A stretch of 64,000 nt of DNA from DATBLE01 sp963719325 (GTDB lineage Bacteria; Actinomycetota; Thermoleophilia; Gaiellales; Gaiellaceae), in contig CAVRBW010000018.1 in NCBI GenBank assembly GCA_963719325.1, positions 1-64,000 of the forward strand. The letters are read 5' to 3'. Made by a program: the position numbers and the translations under genes. Below the pieces are notes generated by a model. The model saw only the letters and a list, made by a program, of their open reading frames with translations. It was not told the DNA's origin and made no database searches. Below are positions 45,900 through 56,593 of the stretch, piece after piece; the stretch's first letter is position 1, and each line of letters begins with the position of its first letter.

Positions 45900-46086
45900 G
45901 GAGGTAGAGGCCTGGACGAGAACGAGGGGCAACACGTCGAGGTAGCTGCCCGGCAGGAATGCGGCAGCGTAATTCCCACGCAGATCGGTTACGATCGGCC
46001 TTCCTCGGCGCCGGACCGTTCGTGAATTCCGTACGGCGCTCCAGAAGGACGAGAATCACAAAACGAAGGAGAGAGGAAGAGGACGA

Positions 46087-47715
46087 ATGCGAAAACGCTC
46101 GATTATGTGGGCCGGGCTTGTGGGGCTGCTTGCAGCCATCGTGGTTGGCTCTTCAGCCGCCGCGACCGGCAAGTTCGGCACCGCGCACAAGGCAGGGGTG
46201 TTCCGGCTTGCGACCGGCGCTGAGCCGCCGTCGCTCGACCCGGGCCTTGCGACCGACACGACGTCGGGCAGCATCCTGCTGAACATCTACGACCCGCTGA
46301 TCAAGCTCGGACCGGGACCGGCGCTCAAGGCTGAGCCTTCCGCCGCGTCGAGCTGGACGGTCAAGGGCTCCACGGTCACGCTCAACCTCCGCAAGGACGT
46401 GCGGTGGACGAACGGTCAGCCCGTCGTCGCGCAGGACTACGTGTACGGCTGGCTGCGGACGATCTCACCGGAGCTCGGCGCCGACTACGCGTACCAGTTC
46501 TTCGGCATCAAGGGCGCCGAGGCCTACAACGGCTGCGACCCGGCCAAGGCGAACTGCAACGCGCTCAAGGCAGCGGTCGGGATCAAGGCGATCGGGAAGT
46601 ACCAGCTGCAGGTCACGCTGACCTCGCCGCAGCCCTGGTTCATCCAGCAGCTGTCGCACCACTCGTTCCTGCCGACCTACAAGCCGGCGGTGGACAAGTA
46701 CGGCGCCAAGTACACCGAGGCCAGCAACATCGTCACCGACGGTCCGTTCAAGCTCGCCTCCTGGAAGCACGACGCGTCGCTCACGCTGGTCAAGAACACG
46801 AAGTGGCGCAACGCGGCGAGCATCAAGCTGAACCGGGTCGAGATGCCGATCATCACGAACGGCACGACGACGGCGAACGCGTTCGACGCCGGCAACGTCG
46901 ATGCCACCGACACCGGTCCGCCGCCGGAGCTGATCCCGAAGTACCAGAAGACGCCGTACTGGAACGTCTGGCCAGCTCTGGGCACCTACTACTACGGGTT
47001 CAACGTCAAGAACATCGCCGACGTGAACCAGCGCCGGGCGATGGCGTTCTCGATCGACCGCAAGGCGATCATCAAGTACATCACCCGCGCAGGCCAGGTG
47101 CCCGCCAAGGGCTTCACCCCGCGGGGGATCGCAGGCGGCCCGACGATCGACAAGAACAGCTTCATGCCGTCGGTCCACAAGACGGACCAGGCGAAGGCGT
47201 TCATGGCCAAGGTGGCGAGCCCGAAGAAGGACATCAAGCTGTACATCAACAACTCGCCCGGGCACATCAACATCGCCACGGCGATCCAGGCGTTCTGGCA
47301 GAAGGATCTCGGCCTGAACGTCTCGATCAAGGTCCAGGAGTGGAAGCAGTACCTCGAGTTCCTCGGGCCTCCGCCGAACTCGGACGTCGACGTCTACCGC
47401 CTCGGGTGGATCTACGACTACCCGGACGCCTACAACGGGCTCTCGCTCTGGACGTGCGACTCCGGCAACAACAACACCAACTGGTGCAACAAGAAGTTCG
47501 ACAGCCTGGTCGACCAGGCAGTGAAGACGCCGAACTTCGACAAGCGCGTCGCGCTGTACCAGCAGGCTGAGAACATCCTCACCGGCCCGACCGGCGACCT
47601 GCCGATCATGCCGATCTACTGGTACACGTTCACCTCCTTGGTGAAGAAGAACGTCCACGGGTTCCTGATTGCCCCGCAGGGCATCTACGACCTGTCGAAG
47701 GTGTCGGTCTCGTAA
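46087..47715 (+). CDS. Peptide/oligopeptide ABC transporter, substrate-binding protein
   Basis: 542 aa, SBP_bac_5 (DppA/OppA) family. The signal region 'MRKRSIMWAGLVGLLAAIVVG' has no lipobox Cys, so the protein is secreted or held otherwise. Signature 'FRLATGAEPPSLDPGLATDT' at the N-terminus, then 'WTVKGSTVTLNLRKDVRWTNGQPVVAQDYVYGW' in part, and 'QRRAMAFSIDRKAI'. A strong ribosome-binding site (AAGGAGAGAGGAAG) precedes the ATG. First gene of a five-gene importer operon. Confidence 0.93.
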   Translation: MRKRSIMWAGLVGLLAAIVVGSSAAATGKFGTAHKAGVFRLATGAEPPSLDPGLATDTTSGSILLNIYDPLIKLGPGPALKAEPSAASSWTVKGSTVTLNLRKDVRWTNGQPVVAQDYVYGWLRTISPELGADYAYQFFGIKGAEAYNGCDPAKANCNALKAAVGIKAIGKYQLQVTLTSPQPWFIQQLSHHSFLPTYKPAVDKYGAKYTEASNIVTDGPFKLASWKHDASLTLVKNTKWRNAASIKLNRVEMPIITNGTTTANAFDAGNVDATDTGPPPELIPKYQKTPYWNVWPALGTYYYGFNVKNIADVNQRRAMAFSIDRKAIIKYITRAGQVPAKGFTPRGIAGGPTIDKNSFMPSVHKTDQAKAFMAKVASPKKDIKLYINNSPGHINIATAIQAFWQKDLGLNVSIKVQEWKQYLEFLGPPPNSDVDVYRLGWIYDYPDAYNGLSLWTCDSGNNNTNWCNKKFDSLVDQAVKTPNFDKRVALYQQAENILTGPTGDLPIMPIYWYTFTSLVKKNVHGFLIAPQGIYDLSKVSVS

Positions 47716-47807
47716 CCCTCACCTCGTGCAGCGGGCAGGCAGGGCGCCTCGAGCGCCCTGCCTACCGCTAATCGGCCTGGAAAGACCCCGACAACAACTG
47801 GACATCA

Positions 47808-48743
47808 ATGCTCAAGTTCATCGTCAGGCGGGCAATGTGGACGATCCCGGTGATCCTGCTGGTCGTCCTGATGACGTTCCTGATGATGCGGCAGATCAAG
47901 GGCAACCCGTTCCGCACGACCGAGCGGGCGGTTCCCGCGTCGATTCAGCGGAACCTCGAGCGGAAGTACCACCTCGACCAGCCCTGGTACATCCAGTACG
48001 CGTACTACGTGAAGGGCGTCGCCACGTTCGACCTCGGCCCGTCGCTCGTCCAGCGGAATCAGACCGTGAACGACGTGATCAAGGAGCACTTCCCGGTGTC
48101 GATGAAGCTTGGAGGGTTGGCGATGCTCTGGGCGATCGTGCTCGGGATCCCGCTGGGCGTCATCTCGGCGCTCAAGCAGAACTCGTTCACCGACTACGCG
48201 ACGATGGCCTTCGTCAACACCGGCTACGCCTTGCCGAACTTCCTCGTCTCGACCATGCTCATCTACTTCTTCGCCGTGAAATGGAGGGGCTGGACCGGCT
48301 TACCGACGAACGGCGTCGAGAGCTGGAATGCCTGGATCTTGCCGGCGATTGCCCTCGGCCACGCACCGATGACCGTCTTCGCGCGAATCGTGCGAGGCTC
48401 GATGCTGGAGACCCTGCAGCAGGACTACATCCGTACCGCGAAGGCGAAGGGTCTGCGCTGGCGGCGGGTGGTGGGCCTGCACGTGCTCCGCAACTCGCTC
48501 ATCCCGGCGATCACCGCCGCCGCTCCGCTGCTCGGCTTCCTGATCACCGGCTCCTTCATCGTCGAGTCGATCTTCGGCATTCCCGGCATCGGCCGGTACT
48601 TCGTGATCTCGGTAACCGGGCGTGACTATTCCGTGACGTTAGGGATCACGGTCATGCTCTCCGCGATCATCATCGTCGCCAACATGGTCGTCGACATCCT
48701 CTACGGCTACCTCGACCCGCGCACCAGGGACGCGCGAGCATGA
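47808..48743 (+). CDS. Peptide ABC transporter permease (DppB/OppB type)
   Basis: 311 aa with six membrane segments. Begins 'MLKFIVRRAMWTIPVILLVV', typical of the family, and carries the EAA coupling loop 'RTAKAKGLRWRRVVGLHVLRNSLIP' (in two parts across residues ~205-230) and 'GIPGIGRYFVISVTGRDYSVTLG'. It overlaps the next gene by four bases (ATGA). Forms the channel with the DppC-type partner. Confidence 0.94.
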   Translation: MLKFIVRRAMWTIPVILLVVLMTFLMMRQIKGNPFRTTERAVPASIQRNLERKYHLDQPWYIQYAYYVKGVATFDLGPSLVQRNQTVNDVIKEHFPVSMKLGGLAMLWAIVLGIPLGVISALKQNSFTDYATMAFVNTGYALPNFLVSTMLIYFFAVKWRGWTGLPTNGVESWNAWILPAIALGHAPMTVFARIVRGSMLETLQQDYIRTAKAKGLRWRRVVGLHVLRNSLIPAITAAAPLLGFLITGSFIVESIFGIPGIGRYFVISVTGRDYSVTLGITVMLSAIIIVANMVVDILYGYLDPRTRDARA

Positions 48744-49674
48744 TCACCGACCGCCGGCAGGAGTTCGAGGCGACGCTGACCCGCACTGCGGAGACACGTG
48801 GCCGCGAAGCGGGCGCCGCCCTTCAGCGTGCGTCGCTCTGGCGCGACGCGGTTCACCGGTTCACGAGAAACCGGGCCGCAGTGGTCGCCGCGATCGCCTT
48901 CCTCGTCATGCTCGGCTTCGTCTGGATCACGCCGTGGATCAGCTCCGAGGACCCGTACGCGGTCGACTTCACGAGGCAGTACGCCCCGCTCAGCTGGGCC
49001 CACCCGTTCGGAGCCGATCAGTTCGGCCGCGACCTGCTCGTCCGCGTCGCGCTGGGCGGGCGCGTCTCGGTCGAGATCGGATTCGCAGCCACGCTCGCGA
49101 TCATGGGCGTCGGGATCATGTACGGCGCGATCTCCGGCTTCGCCGGCGGCTGGGTCGACAACGCGATGATGCGCTTCCTCGACGCACTCTACGGCCTGCC
49201 CTACCTCCCCTTCGCGATCCTCACGCTGGCGATCTTCGGAATCGTCAACTTCTGGACGATGGTCGTCGCGCTGACCGTCGCCTCGTGGTTCACGACGGCA
49301 CGAGTGATGCGCGGGCAGATCATCACGCTCAAACAGAACGACTACGTGCGGGCGGCGCATGCCCTCGGCGCCCGCTGGTACCGCGTCCTGTTCAGGCACC
49401 TCCTGCCGAACACCCTCGGCGTGATCATTGTGTTCGTCTTCCTCGAGCTGCCCGGTGTCGTCCTCGGCGAGGCGTTCCTCTCCTTCATCGGACTCGGGAT
49501 CAACCCGCCGAAGGCATCGTGGGGCTCGCTTGCCCAGGACGGATACGTCTCGTACGAGACGCACCCCTTCATCATCGCCGCCCCCAGCCTGGCGATCGCC
49601 TGGCTGATCCTGAGCGCCTTCTTCGTCGCCGACGGCCTCCGCGACGCACTCGACCCGCGGTCGACGGAGACGTA

Positions 49675-49675
<1 letters not shown>
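48740..49675 (+). CDS. Peptide ABC transporter permease (DppC/OppC type)
   Basis: 311 aa. Conserved N-terminal 'RDAVHRFTRNRAAVVAAIAFL' and 'HPFGADQFGRDLLVRVALGG' mark the DppC group; the EAA loop is 'RAAHALGARWYRVLFRHLLP'. Six membrane segments. Translation is coupled to both neighbours: ATGA with the upstream permease and TAGTG with the downstream ATPase. Confidence 0.94.
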
Positions 49676-50676
<1,001 letters not shown>

Positions 50677-50677
50677 G

Positions 50678-51580
50678 GTGAGCGAGGCAATCGGCAACGG
50701 CGCGCGGGGCGGCAGGACAGGCGAGGAGCCGCTGCTCGTCGTCGAGCACCTGAAGAAGTACTTCCCGGTGAAGCAGGGGCTGCTCTTCGACCGGACGGTC
50801 GACCAGGTCAAGGCTGTCGACGACGTCTCCTTCGAGATCTACCCCGGGGAGACGCTCGGCCTGGTCGGTGAGTCCGGATCGGGCAAGTCGACGACCGGCT
50901 ACTCGATCCTCCAGCTCATGAAGCCGACCGACGGATCGGTCCGGTTCCTCGGCAGGGAGCTGACGACGTTGCACCGGCGAGACCTGCGCGAGGTGCGCCG
51001 GGAGATGCAGATCGTCTTCCAGGACCCGTATGCATCCCTCAACCCGCGGATGACCGTCGGCGACATCGTCGCCGAGGCGCTCGTCATCCACGGCATCGGC
51101 GACCGTCGTTCGCGGCGGCGAAGCGCGGAGCGACTGCTAGAGGTCGTCGGCTTCAATCCAGACTTCATCAACCGCTACCCGCACGAGTTCTCGGGCGGAC
51201 AGCGGCAGCGCATCGGGGTCGCGCGGGCACTCGCGCTCAACCCGAGGCTGATCGTCTGCGACGAGCCCGTCTCGGCGCTCGACGTCTCGATCCAGGCGCA
51301 GATCCTCAACCTGCTGAAGGACCTCCAGCAGGAGTTCAACCTCGCGTATCTCTTCATCGCTCACGATCTCGCAGTCGTGAGGACGATGGCCGACCGGATC
51401 GCGGTCATGAACCGGGGGCAGATCGTCGAGGCGGGCAAGGCGGAGGAGGTCTACACCAACCCCAAGGACCCGTATACGAGGGCCCTCCTCGCTGCCGTGC
51501 CGGTCCCGGATCCGCGCAAGATGCGTATCCGGCGCGAGGAGCGGCGCAAGCTCAGGAGTGCTCTCGCTGAGCCGATCTGA
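50678..51580 (+). CDS. Peptide ABC transporter ATPase (DppF/OppF type)
   Basis: 300 aa, GTG start one base after the previous stop. Walker A 'GESGSGKSTTGYS', 'IVFQDPYASLNPRMTVG', signature 'FSGGQRQRIGVARA', Walker B 'LIVCDEPVSALDVSIQ'. It is shorter than usual: after 'LLAAVPVPDPRKMRIRREER' it ends without the C-terminal Cys motif seen in its partner. The last 23 bases overlap the start of the Kelch gene. Confidence 0.92.
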   Translation: MSEAIGNGARGGRTGEEPLLVVEHLKKYFPVKQGLLFDRTVDQVKAVDDVSFEIYPGETLGLVGESGSGKSTTGYSILQLMKPTDGSVRFLGRELTTLHRRDLREVRREMQIVFQDPYASLNPRMTVGDIVAEALVIHGIGDRRSRRRSAERLLEVVGFNPDFINRYPHEFSGGQRQRIGVARALALNPRLIVCDEPVSALDVSIQAQILNLLKDLQQEFNLAYLFIAHDLAVVRTMADRIAVMNRGQIVEAGKAEEVYTNPKDPYTRALLAAVPVPDPRKMRIRREERRKLRSALAEPI

Positions 51581-52535
51581 CCGTCGCCGCCGGCGCAACA
51601 TTGCAGTCGGGCTCGGGTTGGCGCTGTTGCTCGCCGGCGGAGCCGCCGCCGGGGTCGTGGGCACGACCGCCAGGGGCAGCACGACCGCGACCGGCTGGTC
51701 GTTCGCGCCGCACATGCCGCACCGTCGCAGCTACACGGCGTCGACGCAGATCGGCGACAAGATCTACGTCGCGGCCGGCATGGTCGGCAACTCGGGCCGG
51801 CCGCTGAACATCTTCGAGCGATTCGACCCCGCCTCCGACACCTGGGAGTCGTTGCCTTTCGTGCCGGACACGTTCAGCGCCGCGGCCGGCGCCGCGCTCG
51901 GCGGGCGGATGTACGTCGTCGGCGGCAACGGCACTTCGAAGGACGGCGCGAGTGGTCGGCAGGTCTACGTCTACGACGTCGCCGCCCGGCGCTGGAGCAA
52001 GAAAGCCCCCCTCCCCGCTCCGCGGACGAATCTCGCCGCGATCGCCCTGGGCGGGAAGCTGTACGCGCTCGGCGGCCTCGACCCGGTGCACGCAACGCGA
52101 ACCGTCTTCGTCTACAGCCCGGCCGCGAACCGCTGGACGACGGCAACCCCGCTCCCGGAGGCCCTGCACGCCCTGGCTGCGGTCGTCTTCCACGGTGAGA
52201 TCTGGGTGATCGGAGGGCAGGATCGCGCGGGGATCGCGACCCACCGGGTCTGGATCTACAACGCCCAGCGCAACCGTTGGCGTACCGGCCCGCGGATGCC
52301 GGCGCCGATGGAGACGGCCGGAGCGACCGTCGCCGGCGACCGCATCTACGTCGTCCTCGAGTCCGTCTACCTGATCTACGACTCCCGATCCCACCGCTGG
52401 AGCCGGGGCCCGAGCCTCGAGGTGCCCCGCCACGCACTCTCGATCTTCGCCATCGACGGGACCCTGTACGCCATGGGCGGCTGCGTCACGCCGCAGCTCG
52501 AGGACAGCTCGGTCGTCGAGAAGATCCACCTCTAA
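51558..52535 (+). CDS. Kelch-repeat protein, membrane-anchored or secreted
   Basis: 325 aa from GTG 51558. After an Arg-rich start there is a hydrophobic segment (NIAVGLGLALLLAGGAAAGVV) and then five to six Kelch repeats with the GG...Y...W pattern (e.g. 'LGGKLYALGGLDPVHATRT', 'FHGEIWVIGGQDRAGIATH', 'VYVYDVAARRW'). It should fold as a beta-propeller outside the membrane. Its start lies inside oppF, so it belongs to the importer operon; it may bind extracellular ligands or surface material (inference). Confidence 0.88.
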   Translation: MLSLSRSDRRRRRNIAVGLGLALLLAGGAAAGVVGTTARGSTTATGWSFAPHMPHRRSYTASTQIGDKIYVAAGMVGNSGRPLNIFERFDPASDTWESLPFVPDTFSAAAGAALGGRMYVVGGNGTSKDGASGRQVYVYDVAARRWSKKAPLPAPRTNLAAIALGGKLYALGGLDPVHATRTVFVYSPAANRWTTATPLPEALHALAAVVFHGEIWVIGGQDRAGIATHRVWIYNAQRNRWRTGPRMPAPMETAGATVAGDRIYVVLESVYLIYDSRSHRWSRGPSLEVPRHALSIFAIDGTLYAMGGCVTPQLEDSSVVEKIHL

Positions 52536-52809
52536 GACGCTCGCTTCGCTCGCTTTCAGGGGGGAACCGCCGGTTCCCCCCATGGACCCCCCTCCCTAGA
52601 CAGCCGCACCGTCGAGGCCGCTCATTGCCGCTCCGGCGAGAACGCGGTCGCGTCTCGGCGCGGAGACGACCGGTCATCCAAGACTCGGCTTACTCCGTCG
52701 CGGACGCGACGACCTGTCGGGCCGGCAGAGAGAGGCCTCGAGGGTGCGAGCTGTTAAGGAGGGGGGCCGTGGGGGAACCGGCCGTTCCCCCAGGGACGGA
52801 GCGAGCGTC
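52536..52809. repeat. Convergent intergenic region with two hairpins and inverted ends
   Basis: This 274-bp gap lies exactly between the stops of the Kelch gene and the VWA gene. Its outer ends are inverted repeats (GACGCTCGCTTCG at 52536; CGGAGCGAGCGTC at 52797). Inside are GGGGGGAACCG-C-CGGTTCCCCCC (52559-52581) and GGGGGAAC-CGGCC-GTTCCCCC (52771-52791). No gene is visible. The pair probably ends transcription from both sides. Confidence 0.75.
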
Positions 52810-53802
52810 CTAAGGGAGGCGCGGTAGCCAGAGCGCCGAGAGCACGCCGGCCGCAACCAGCAGAAGCGACGCGCCCCCGAGCAGGTACGAGGTCGCCTCG
52901 CGGTATGTGCGCCTGACGGTCAGGCGCGAGGCGAGCCCCTCGTACACGGCGTTCAGGCGCGCGCCGCTGGCGGCCGTGTAGAACGTGCCGCCGGTCTCCA
53001 GGGCGATCTGCTTCAAGATCGCCGGATCAGGGGGGACGGACAGCACCTGCGTGGCGCCGGCGTCGGAGATGCGAATCGTGCCTCCAGCAGTGCCGAGAGC
53101 GACGGCGTACACCGGAATCTTCAGCTTCTTCGCGAGCCGGGCGCCCTCCAACGCGGGCAGCTGGCCGCGATTCTGTGCGCCGTCGGAGAGGAGGACGATC
53201 GCCGAGGGCGGGAGGCCGGTCGCACGCAACGAGGAGGCGGCAGTTGCTCCGCGCCCGACCGACCCCGGACGGATGAGCTCGACCGCCCGCGCGAGCGCGT
53301 CACCGATCGCGGTCCCGCCGAACGCCGGTACGTGGTCCAACGCCTGCGCAGCGAGGTCGTGGTCGTCGGTGATGGGAATCGACACACGCGGCTCGGTGGA
53401 GAACGCGACGATGCCAATCCGGAATCGGCCGGGCAACTTGCCCACAAACCTGCGCACCGCCTCCCTGGCCGCTCCCAACCGGGTCGGCTGGACGTCGTTC
53501 GCGACCATCGACCCCGACGTGTCGACAACGAGCACGATCGTCGCCTGCTCGCGTTGAACCGACTGGGCGACCTGGGGGCGCGCGAGCGCAGCAAGCGACA
53601 CCGCCACGGCGAGCAGGAACATCGCAAGCGGCAGAAACCGCCGCCAGGCCGGGGCCGGCGGCGGCGCGACCGCGGTCAGGACCTCGACGTTCGGGAACCG
53701 CAGAGCGAACTGCGCCCGCCTGCGCTCGAGGAGCACGTATCCGACGGCGGCCGCCGGAACGAGCGCAAGCGCCAACAGCGCGATTGGCCACTCGAACCTC
53801 AT
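52810..53802 (-). CDS. VWA-domain membrane protein (BatA-like)
   Basis: 330 aa. Two N-terminal membrane segments (start 'MRFEWPIALLALALVPAAA', second near residue 60), a von Willebrand A domain with intact MIDAS motif 'VVDTSGSMVAND', 'PAFGGTAIGDALARA' and 'VLLSDGAQNRG', and a C-terminal membrane helix. In MoxR-linked operons such proteins act with the AAA ATPase in assembly or stress tolerance. Its start overlaps the preceding gene by four bases. Confidence 0.9.
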   Translation of the reverse strand: MRFEWPIALLALALVPAAAVGYVLLERRRAQFALRFPNVEVLTAVAPPPAPAWRRFLPLAMFLLAVAVSLAALARPQVAQSVQREQATIVLVVDTSGSMVANDVQPTRLGAAREAVRRFVGKLPGRFRIGIVAFSTEPRVSIPITDDHDLAAQALDHVPAFGGTAIGDALARAVELIRPGSVGRGATAASSLRATGLPPSAIVLLSDGAQNRGQLPALEGARLAKKLKIPVYAVALGTAGGTIRISDAGATQVLSVPPDPAILKQIALETGGTFYTAASGARLNAVYEGLASRLTVRRTYREATSYLLGGASLLLVAAGVLSALWLPRLP

Positions 53803-54530
53803 CCGGCGACCGTCCGCGCGCAGAGCAGATGGATCTGCACCTGAGCCGCGATGTCGGTTCGGAGCCCACGCCTGACGGCGCGCACGAAGACGCGCCCGTC
53901 GCTGACCGTGCGCGTGACGTGGACGGAGCGCAGCTGTGCTGCGGTCGGTGCGACTGCGCTGTAGATGCCGATCGGCGTCTCGATCGAAATGGGATGCTCA
54001 CCAGCGCCGCAGGCGAAGCCGGCCCGCGCCGGACGGCCTGCTCGAACGTCGAGGACACGCATTCGGCGCACGATCGGTTCACCCGCCGCAGATCGCGCCG
54101 GACCCGACACGCCGCTTGGCTGCCGCGGTCCGCCCTGCGAGGGGATGCAGCCGACGAAGGGGATGAAGCTCGCCGGACGCGCGGGCGGACCCACCGAGAG
54201 AGCGTTGAAGACGGCACTCTGGCCCGTGGTCACACCTGGGTTCACGGGACTGCCGATCCGTCCAGGGAAGGAGACGTCGATCCACGGCTTCGACGCCCGC
54301 ACGTAGAGCCCACCGACGACGCCGTCCGGACAGCTCAGCTGCCAGACGGCGGTACCTGAGCGCCCGGCGCGAGCTGGGCCGGGCACGACGACCCATGGCC
54401 CGGCAATGGGCACGCAGATGGTCAATCCCTCGCAGACCGGCGGCGGGCCAATCTGCATCGGGCGAGCCGACGCCGACGAGGGCGCCGCGAGGACCGCCGC
54501 CACCGCCGCCGCGAGCACTGCGTGTCTCAC
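53799..54530 (-). CDS. Secreted protein of unknown family inside the MoxR-VWA operon
   Basis: 243 aa from GTG 54530, overlapping the stop of the upstream VWA gene by four bases (GTGA) and the start of the downstream one by four bases. Signal peptide 'VRHAVLAAAVAAVLAAPSSASA'. The mature part has at least six Cys ('CEGLTICVPIAGPW', 'WQLSCPDG', 'FVGCIPSQ', 'FACGAG', 'LLCART'), so disulfides are likely, and many beta-strand segments. No family recognised. The tight coupling implies it works with the VWA proteins. Confidence 0.75.
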   Translation of the reverse strand: MRHAVLAAAVAAVLAAPSSASARPMQIGPPPVCEGLTICVPIAGPWVVVPGPARAGRSGTAVWQLSCPDGVVGGLYVRASKPWIDVSFPGRIGSPVNPGVTTGQSAVFNALSVGPPARPASFIPFVGCIPSQGGPRQPSGVSGPARSAAGEPIVRRMRVLDVRAGRPARAGFACGAGEHPISIETPIGIYSAVAPTAAQLRSVHVTRTVSDGRVFVRAVRRGLRTDIAAQVQIHLLCARTVAG

Positions 54531-55507
54531 GGCAGCCTCCTCAGCCAGACGGCCGAGAGCGACCCGCCGAGAAGGAGGAGGCAAGCTCCCGCGCCGGCAA
54601 ATACGAAGCTGATCTCCTCACGCTTCCGGGTCGTCCCGATCCGGGAGCCGAGCTCCTTGTAGACCTCCGTGTAGTCAGTCGTGCGGGGGCCGACGTAGAA
54701 GCGACCGTTCGTCGCCTTTGCGATCCCGCGCAGCTCCGACGGGTCGGCAGGAACGCGGATGAACTGGTTGAAGCCGCCGACCCGCGGGATCCGGATGAAG
54801 CCGTACGCGGTGCCGACCATCACCGCAGAGATCGGAATGTGCAGCGCCCGCGCCCGCCTGACAGCGGTTCCCGCGGAGACGTCACCGCCCTCCTGAATCC
54901 CGTCCGAGAAGAGGAGAACGGAGACCGGGGGAACCTCGCGGGATTGTCCCTGAGAGCCTTGCTCTTTCGGCACCGCCCGCCCGACATTCAGCGCCTGGAC
55001 GATTCCGTCCCCGAGTGCTGTGGCGCCGCCCGGGAAGAGCTGAGACACCGCCTGCGTGACGAGCCGCCGGTCGCGCGTGGCCGGAGCCGCCACCTCGGCG
55101 CTCGACGAGAACGAAACGACGCCGACGCGGTACTTCTCCGGCAGCTGCTCGAGGAACCGAAGCGCCGCCGACTTCACCGCCGCAATCCGGCTCGGCCTGA
55201 CGTCGACCGCCGCCATCGAGCGAGACGAGTCGAGGGCCAGCACGACCGTCGCGTTCTCGCGTTTGGCCGACACCATCGCCCGCGGCCGGGCGACCCCGAC
55301 GATCAGCGCCGCCAGGCCGACGAGCAGGATCGCGACCGGCACGTGCCGCCTCCAGCCGGGCTCGCGGTCGATCACGTTCGAGAGCATTGCCGGCGTGGCG
55401 AACCGCTCCGCGAAGCGTGGCCGCCCCCGACGGAAGAGGCCGTACGCGACGGCGCCGAGGGGGACCGCGGCAAGCGCTACGAGCGCGAGCGGCGACGCGA
55501 ACGTCAT
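54527..55507 (-). CDS. VWA-domain membrane protein (second, BatA/BatB-like)
   Basis: 326 aa. Starts 'MTFASPLALVALAAVPLGAVA' (membrane), second membrane segment near residue 58, VWA domain with MIDAS 'ALDSSRSMAAVD' (DxSxS kept), 'LFPGGATALGDGIVQAL' and 'LLFSDGIQEGGD', and a C-terminal helix 'SFVFAGAGACLLLLGG'. Paralogue of the protein at 52810-53802. Overlaps DUF58 gene by four bases. Confidence 0.9.
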   Translation of the reverse strand: MTFASPLALVALAAVPLGAVAYGLFRRGRPRFAERFATPAMLSNVIDREPGWRRHVPVAILLVGLAALIVGVARPRAMVSAKRENATVVLALDSSRSMAAVDVRPSRIAAVKSAALRFLEQLPEKYRVGVVSFSSSAEVAAPATRDRRLVTQAVSQLFPGGATALGDGIVQALNVGRAVPKEQGSQGQSREVPPVSVLLFSDGIQEGGDVSAGTAVRRARALHIPISAVMVGTAYGFIRIPRVGGFNQFIRVPADPSELRGIAKATNGRFYVGPRTTDYTEVYKELGSRIGTTRKREEISFVFAGAGACLLLLGGSLSAVWLRRLP

Positions 55508-56436
55508 CGTCCCACGGGCATCGCCCGCAGAAAGGCCGTGAGCCTGCGCAGCCAGTCCTGCTCGGTGTCGAGAACCACGTGCCGCACCCGCGCGGCGGCC
55601 AGCACGCTCGCGATCTCGCGCCTCTCCTTCGCCGCTGCGACGGCAAAGCGGCGGCGCAGGGCTACGTTCGACGTGTCCACTCTCACCTGCTGGCTGGTCT
55701 CCGGATCGACGAAGCGCACCTCGCCCATGTCGGGCAACTCCTGCTCGCGAGGATCGCGGATCTCCGCCGCGATCACGTCGTGCCGACCTGCGAGCTCGAA
55801 CAGCGGTCGGCGCCAGTCACGCGGGCCGCGGAAGTCGGTGGCGAGGACGACAAGCGATCGCTGACGCGCAAGCCTTGCGGTCCGACGCATCGCGTCGGCC
55901 AGGGTTGCTGAGCCGGGGGACGCGATCCCCTCGCCTCGCAGGCCGAGCAGCAGACCGATCAACCCCGCGTGGCCGGGACGAGGCGGACGCACGGTGATGC
56001 CTTCGCTGCCGAAGACGACTGTGCCGAGCCTGTTCGCCCGGCGCGTCGCCGCGTAGCCGAGCGCGAGCGCGACGCCTTCCGCGACGTCGACCTTGCGCCG
56101 CCTGGCGGTGCCGAAGTCCATCGACGGCGACGTGTCGAGGATCACCCAGGTCACGAGCACGTGGTCGGCCAGCTGGACGCGAACGTGCGGGATGCCTGTC
56201 CGCGCGGTCGCCTTCCAATCGATCAGCCGCACATCGTCGATGCCTGGCACGTACGGGCGGATCTGAGCGAGCTCGCCGCCGCGCCCGAGCAGCCTCGACC
56301 GGTAGTCGCCCGCCAGTAGGCCCTCCACTCGCTTGGCGACGGTCAGCCCGAGCGCCTGCAGCAGCGGCTCCGAAAGGCCACCCGGACCCGGGCGAGCAGG
56401 GGTGCGCTCGGAGACCCGGAGGAGATCCAGGCTCAT
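55504..56436 (-). CDS. DUF58 family protein (MoxR-associated)
   Basis: 310 aa cytosolic protein. The DUF58 signature 'RGGELAQIRPYVPGIDDVRL' with 'IDWKATARTGIPHVR' is at residues ~52-88, and a VWA-like fold follows ('WVILDTSPSMDFGTARRRK'). Part of the MoxR-DUF58-VWA set; family members are thought to link the MoxR ATPase with VWA proteins. The cluster runs MoxR, DUF58, VWA, secreted protein, VWA. Confidence 0.92.
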   Translation of the reverse strand: MSLDLLRVSERTPARPGPGGLSEPLLQALGLTVAKRVEGLLAGDYRSRLLGRGGELAQIRPYVPGIDDVRLIDWKATARTGIPHVRVQLADHVLVTWVILDTSPSMDFGTARRRKVDVAEGVALALGYAATRRANRLGTVVFGSEGITVRPPRPGHAGLIGLLLGLRGEGIASPGSATLADAMRRTARLARQRSLVVLATDFRGPRDWRRPLFELAGRHDVIAAEIRDPREQELPDMGEVRFVDPETSQQVRVDTSNVALRRRFAVAAAKERREIASVLAAARVRHVVLDTEQDWLRRLTAFLRAMPVGR

Positions 56437-56539
56437 AGGCCAACCTCAACATTTCGCCGAAAGCCCGTCGCCGCGACCGACATGGCGGACGCGGCACCCA
56501 ACCGTCGCTGAGGTGCGAACGGGTTCGGGGAGGGGGGTC

Positions 56540-56568
56540 CATGGGGGGAACCGGCCGTTCCCCCCATG
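56540..56568. repeat. GGGGGGAAC/GTTCCCCCC hairpin (family member 4)
   Basis: CATGGGGGGAAC, loop CGGCC, GTTCCCCCCATG: a perfect 12-bp stem between MoxR and DUF58 genes on their downstream/upstream side. Same loop and stem core as the hairpins at 31886 and 52771. Here it lies within an operon rather than at its end, so it may be a processing or attenuation site, or a dispersed repeat. Confidence 0.75.
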
Positions 56569-56593
56569 AGAGCGAGCCGACGGCGAGCGACCG

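Noticed and set aside
45216..45935. N-terminal extension of AtpD by 240 residues
   Set aside because: Antisense to the anti-sigma-like gene; AtpD has a clear start with ribosome-binding site at 45215.
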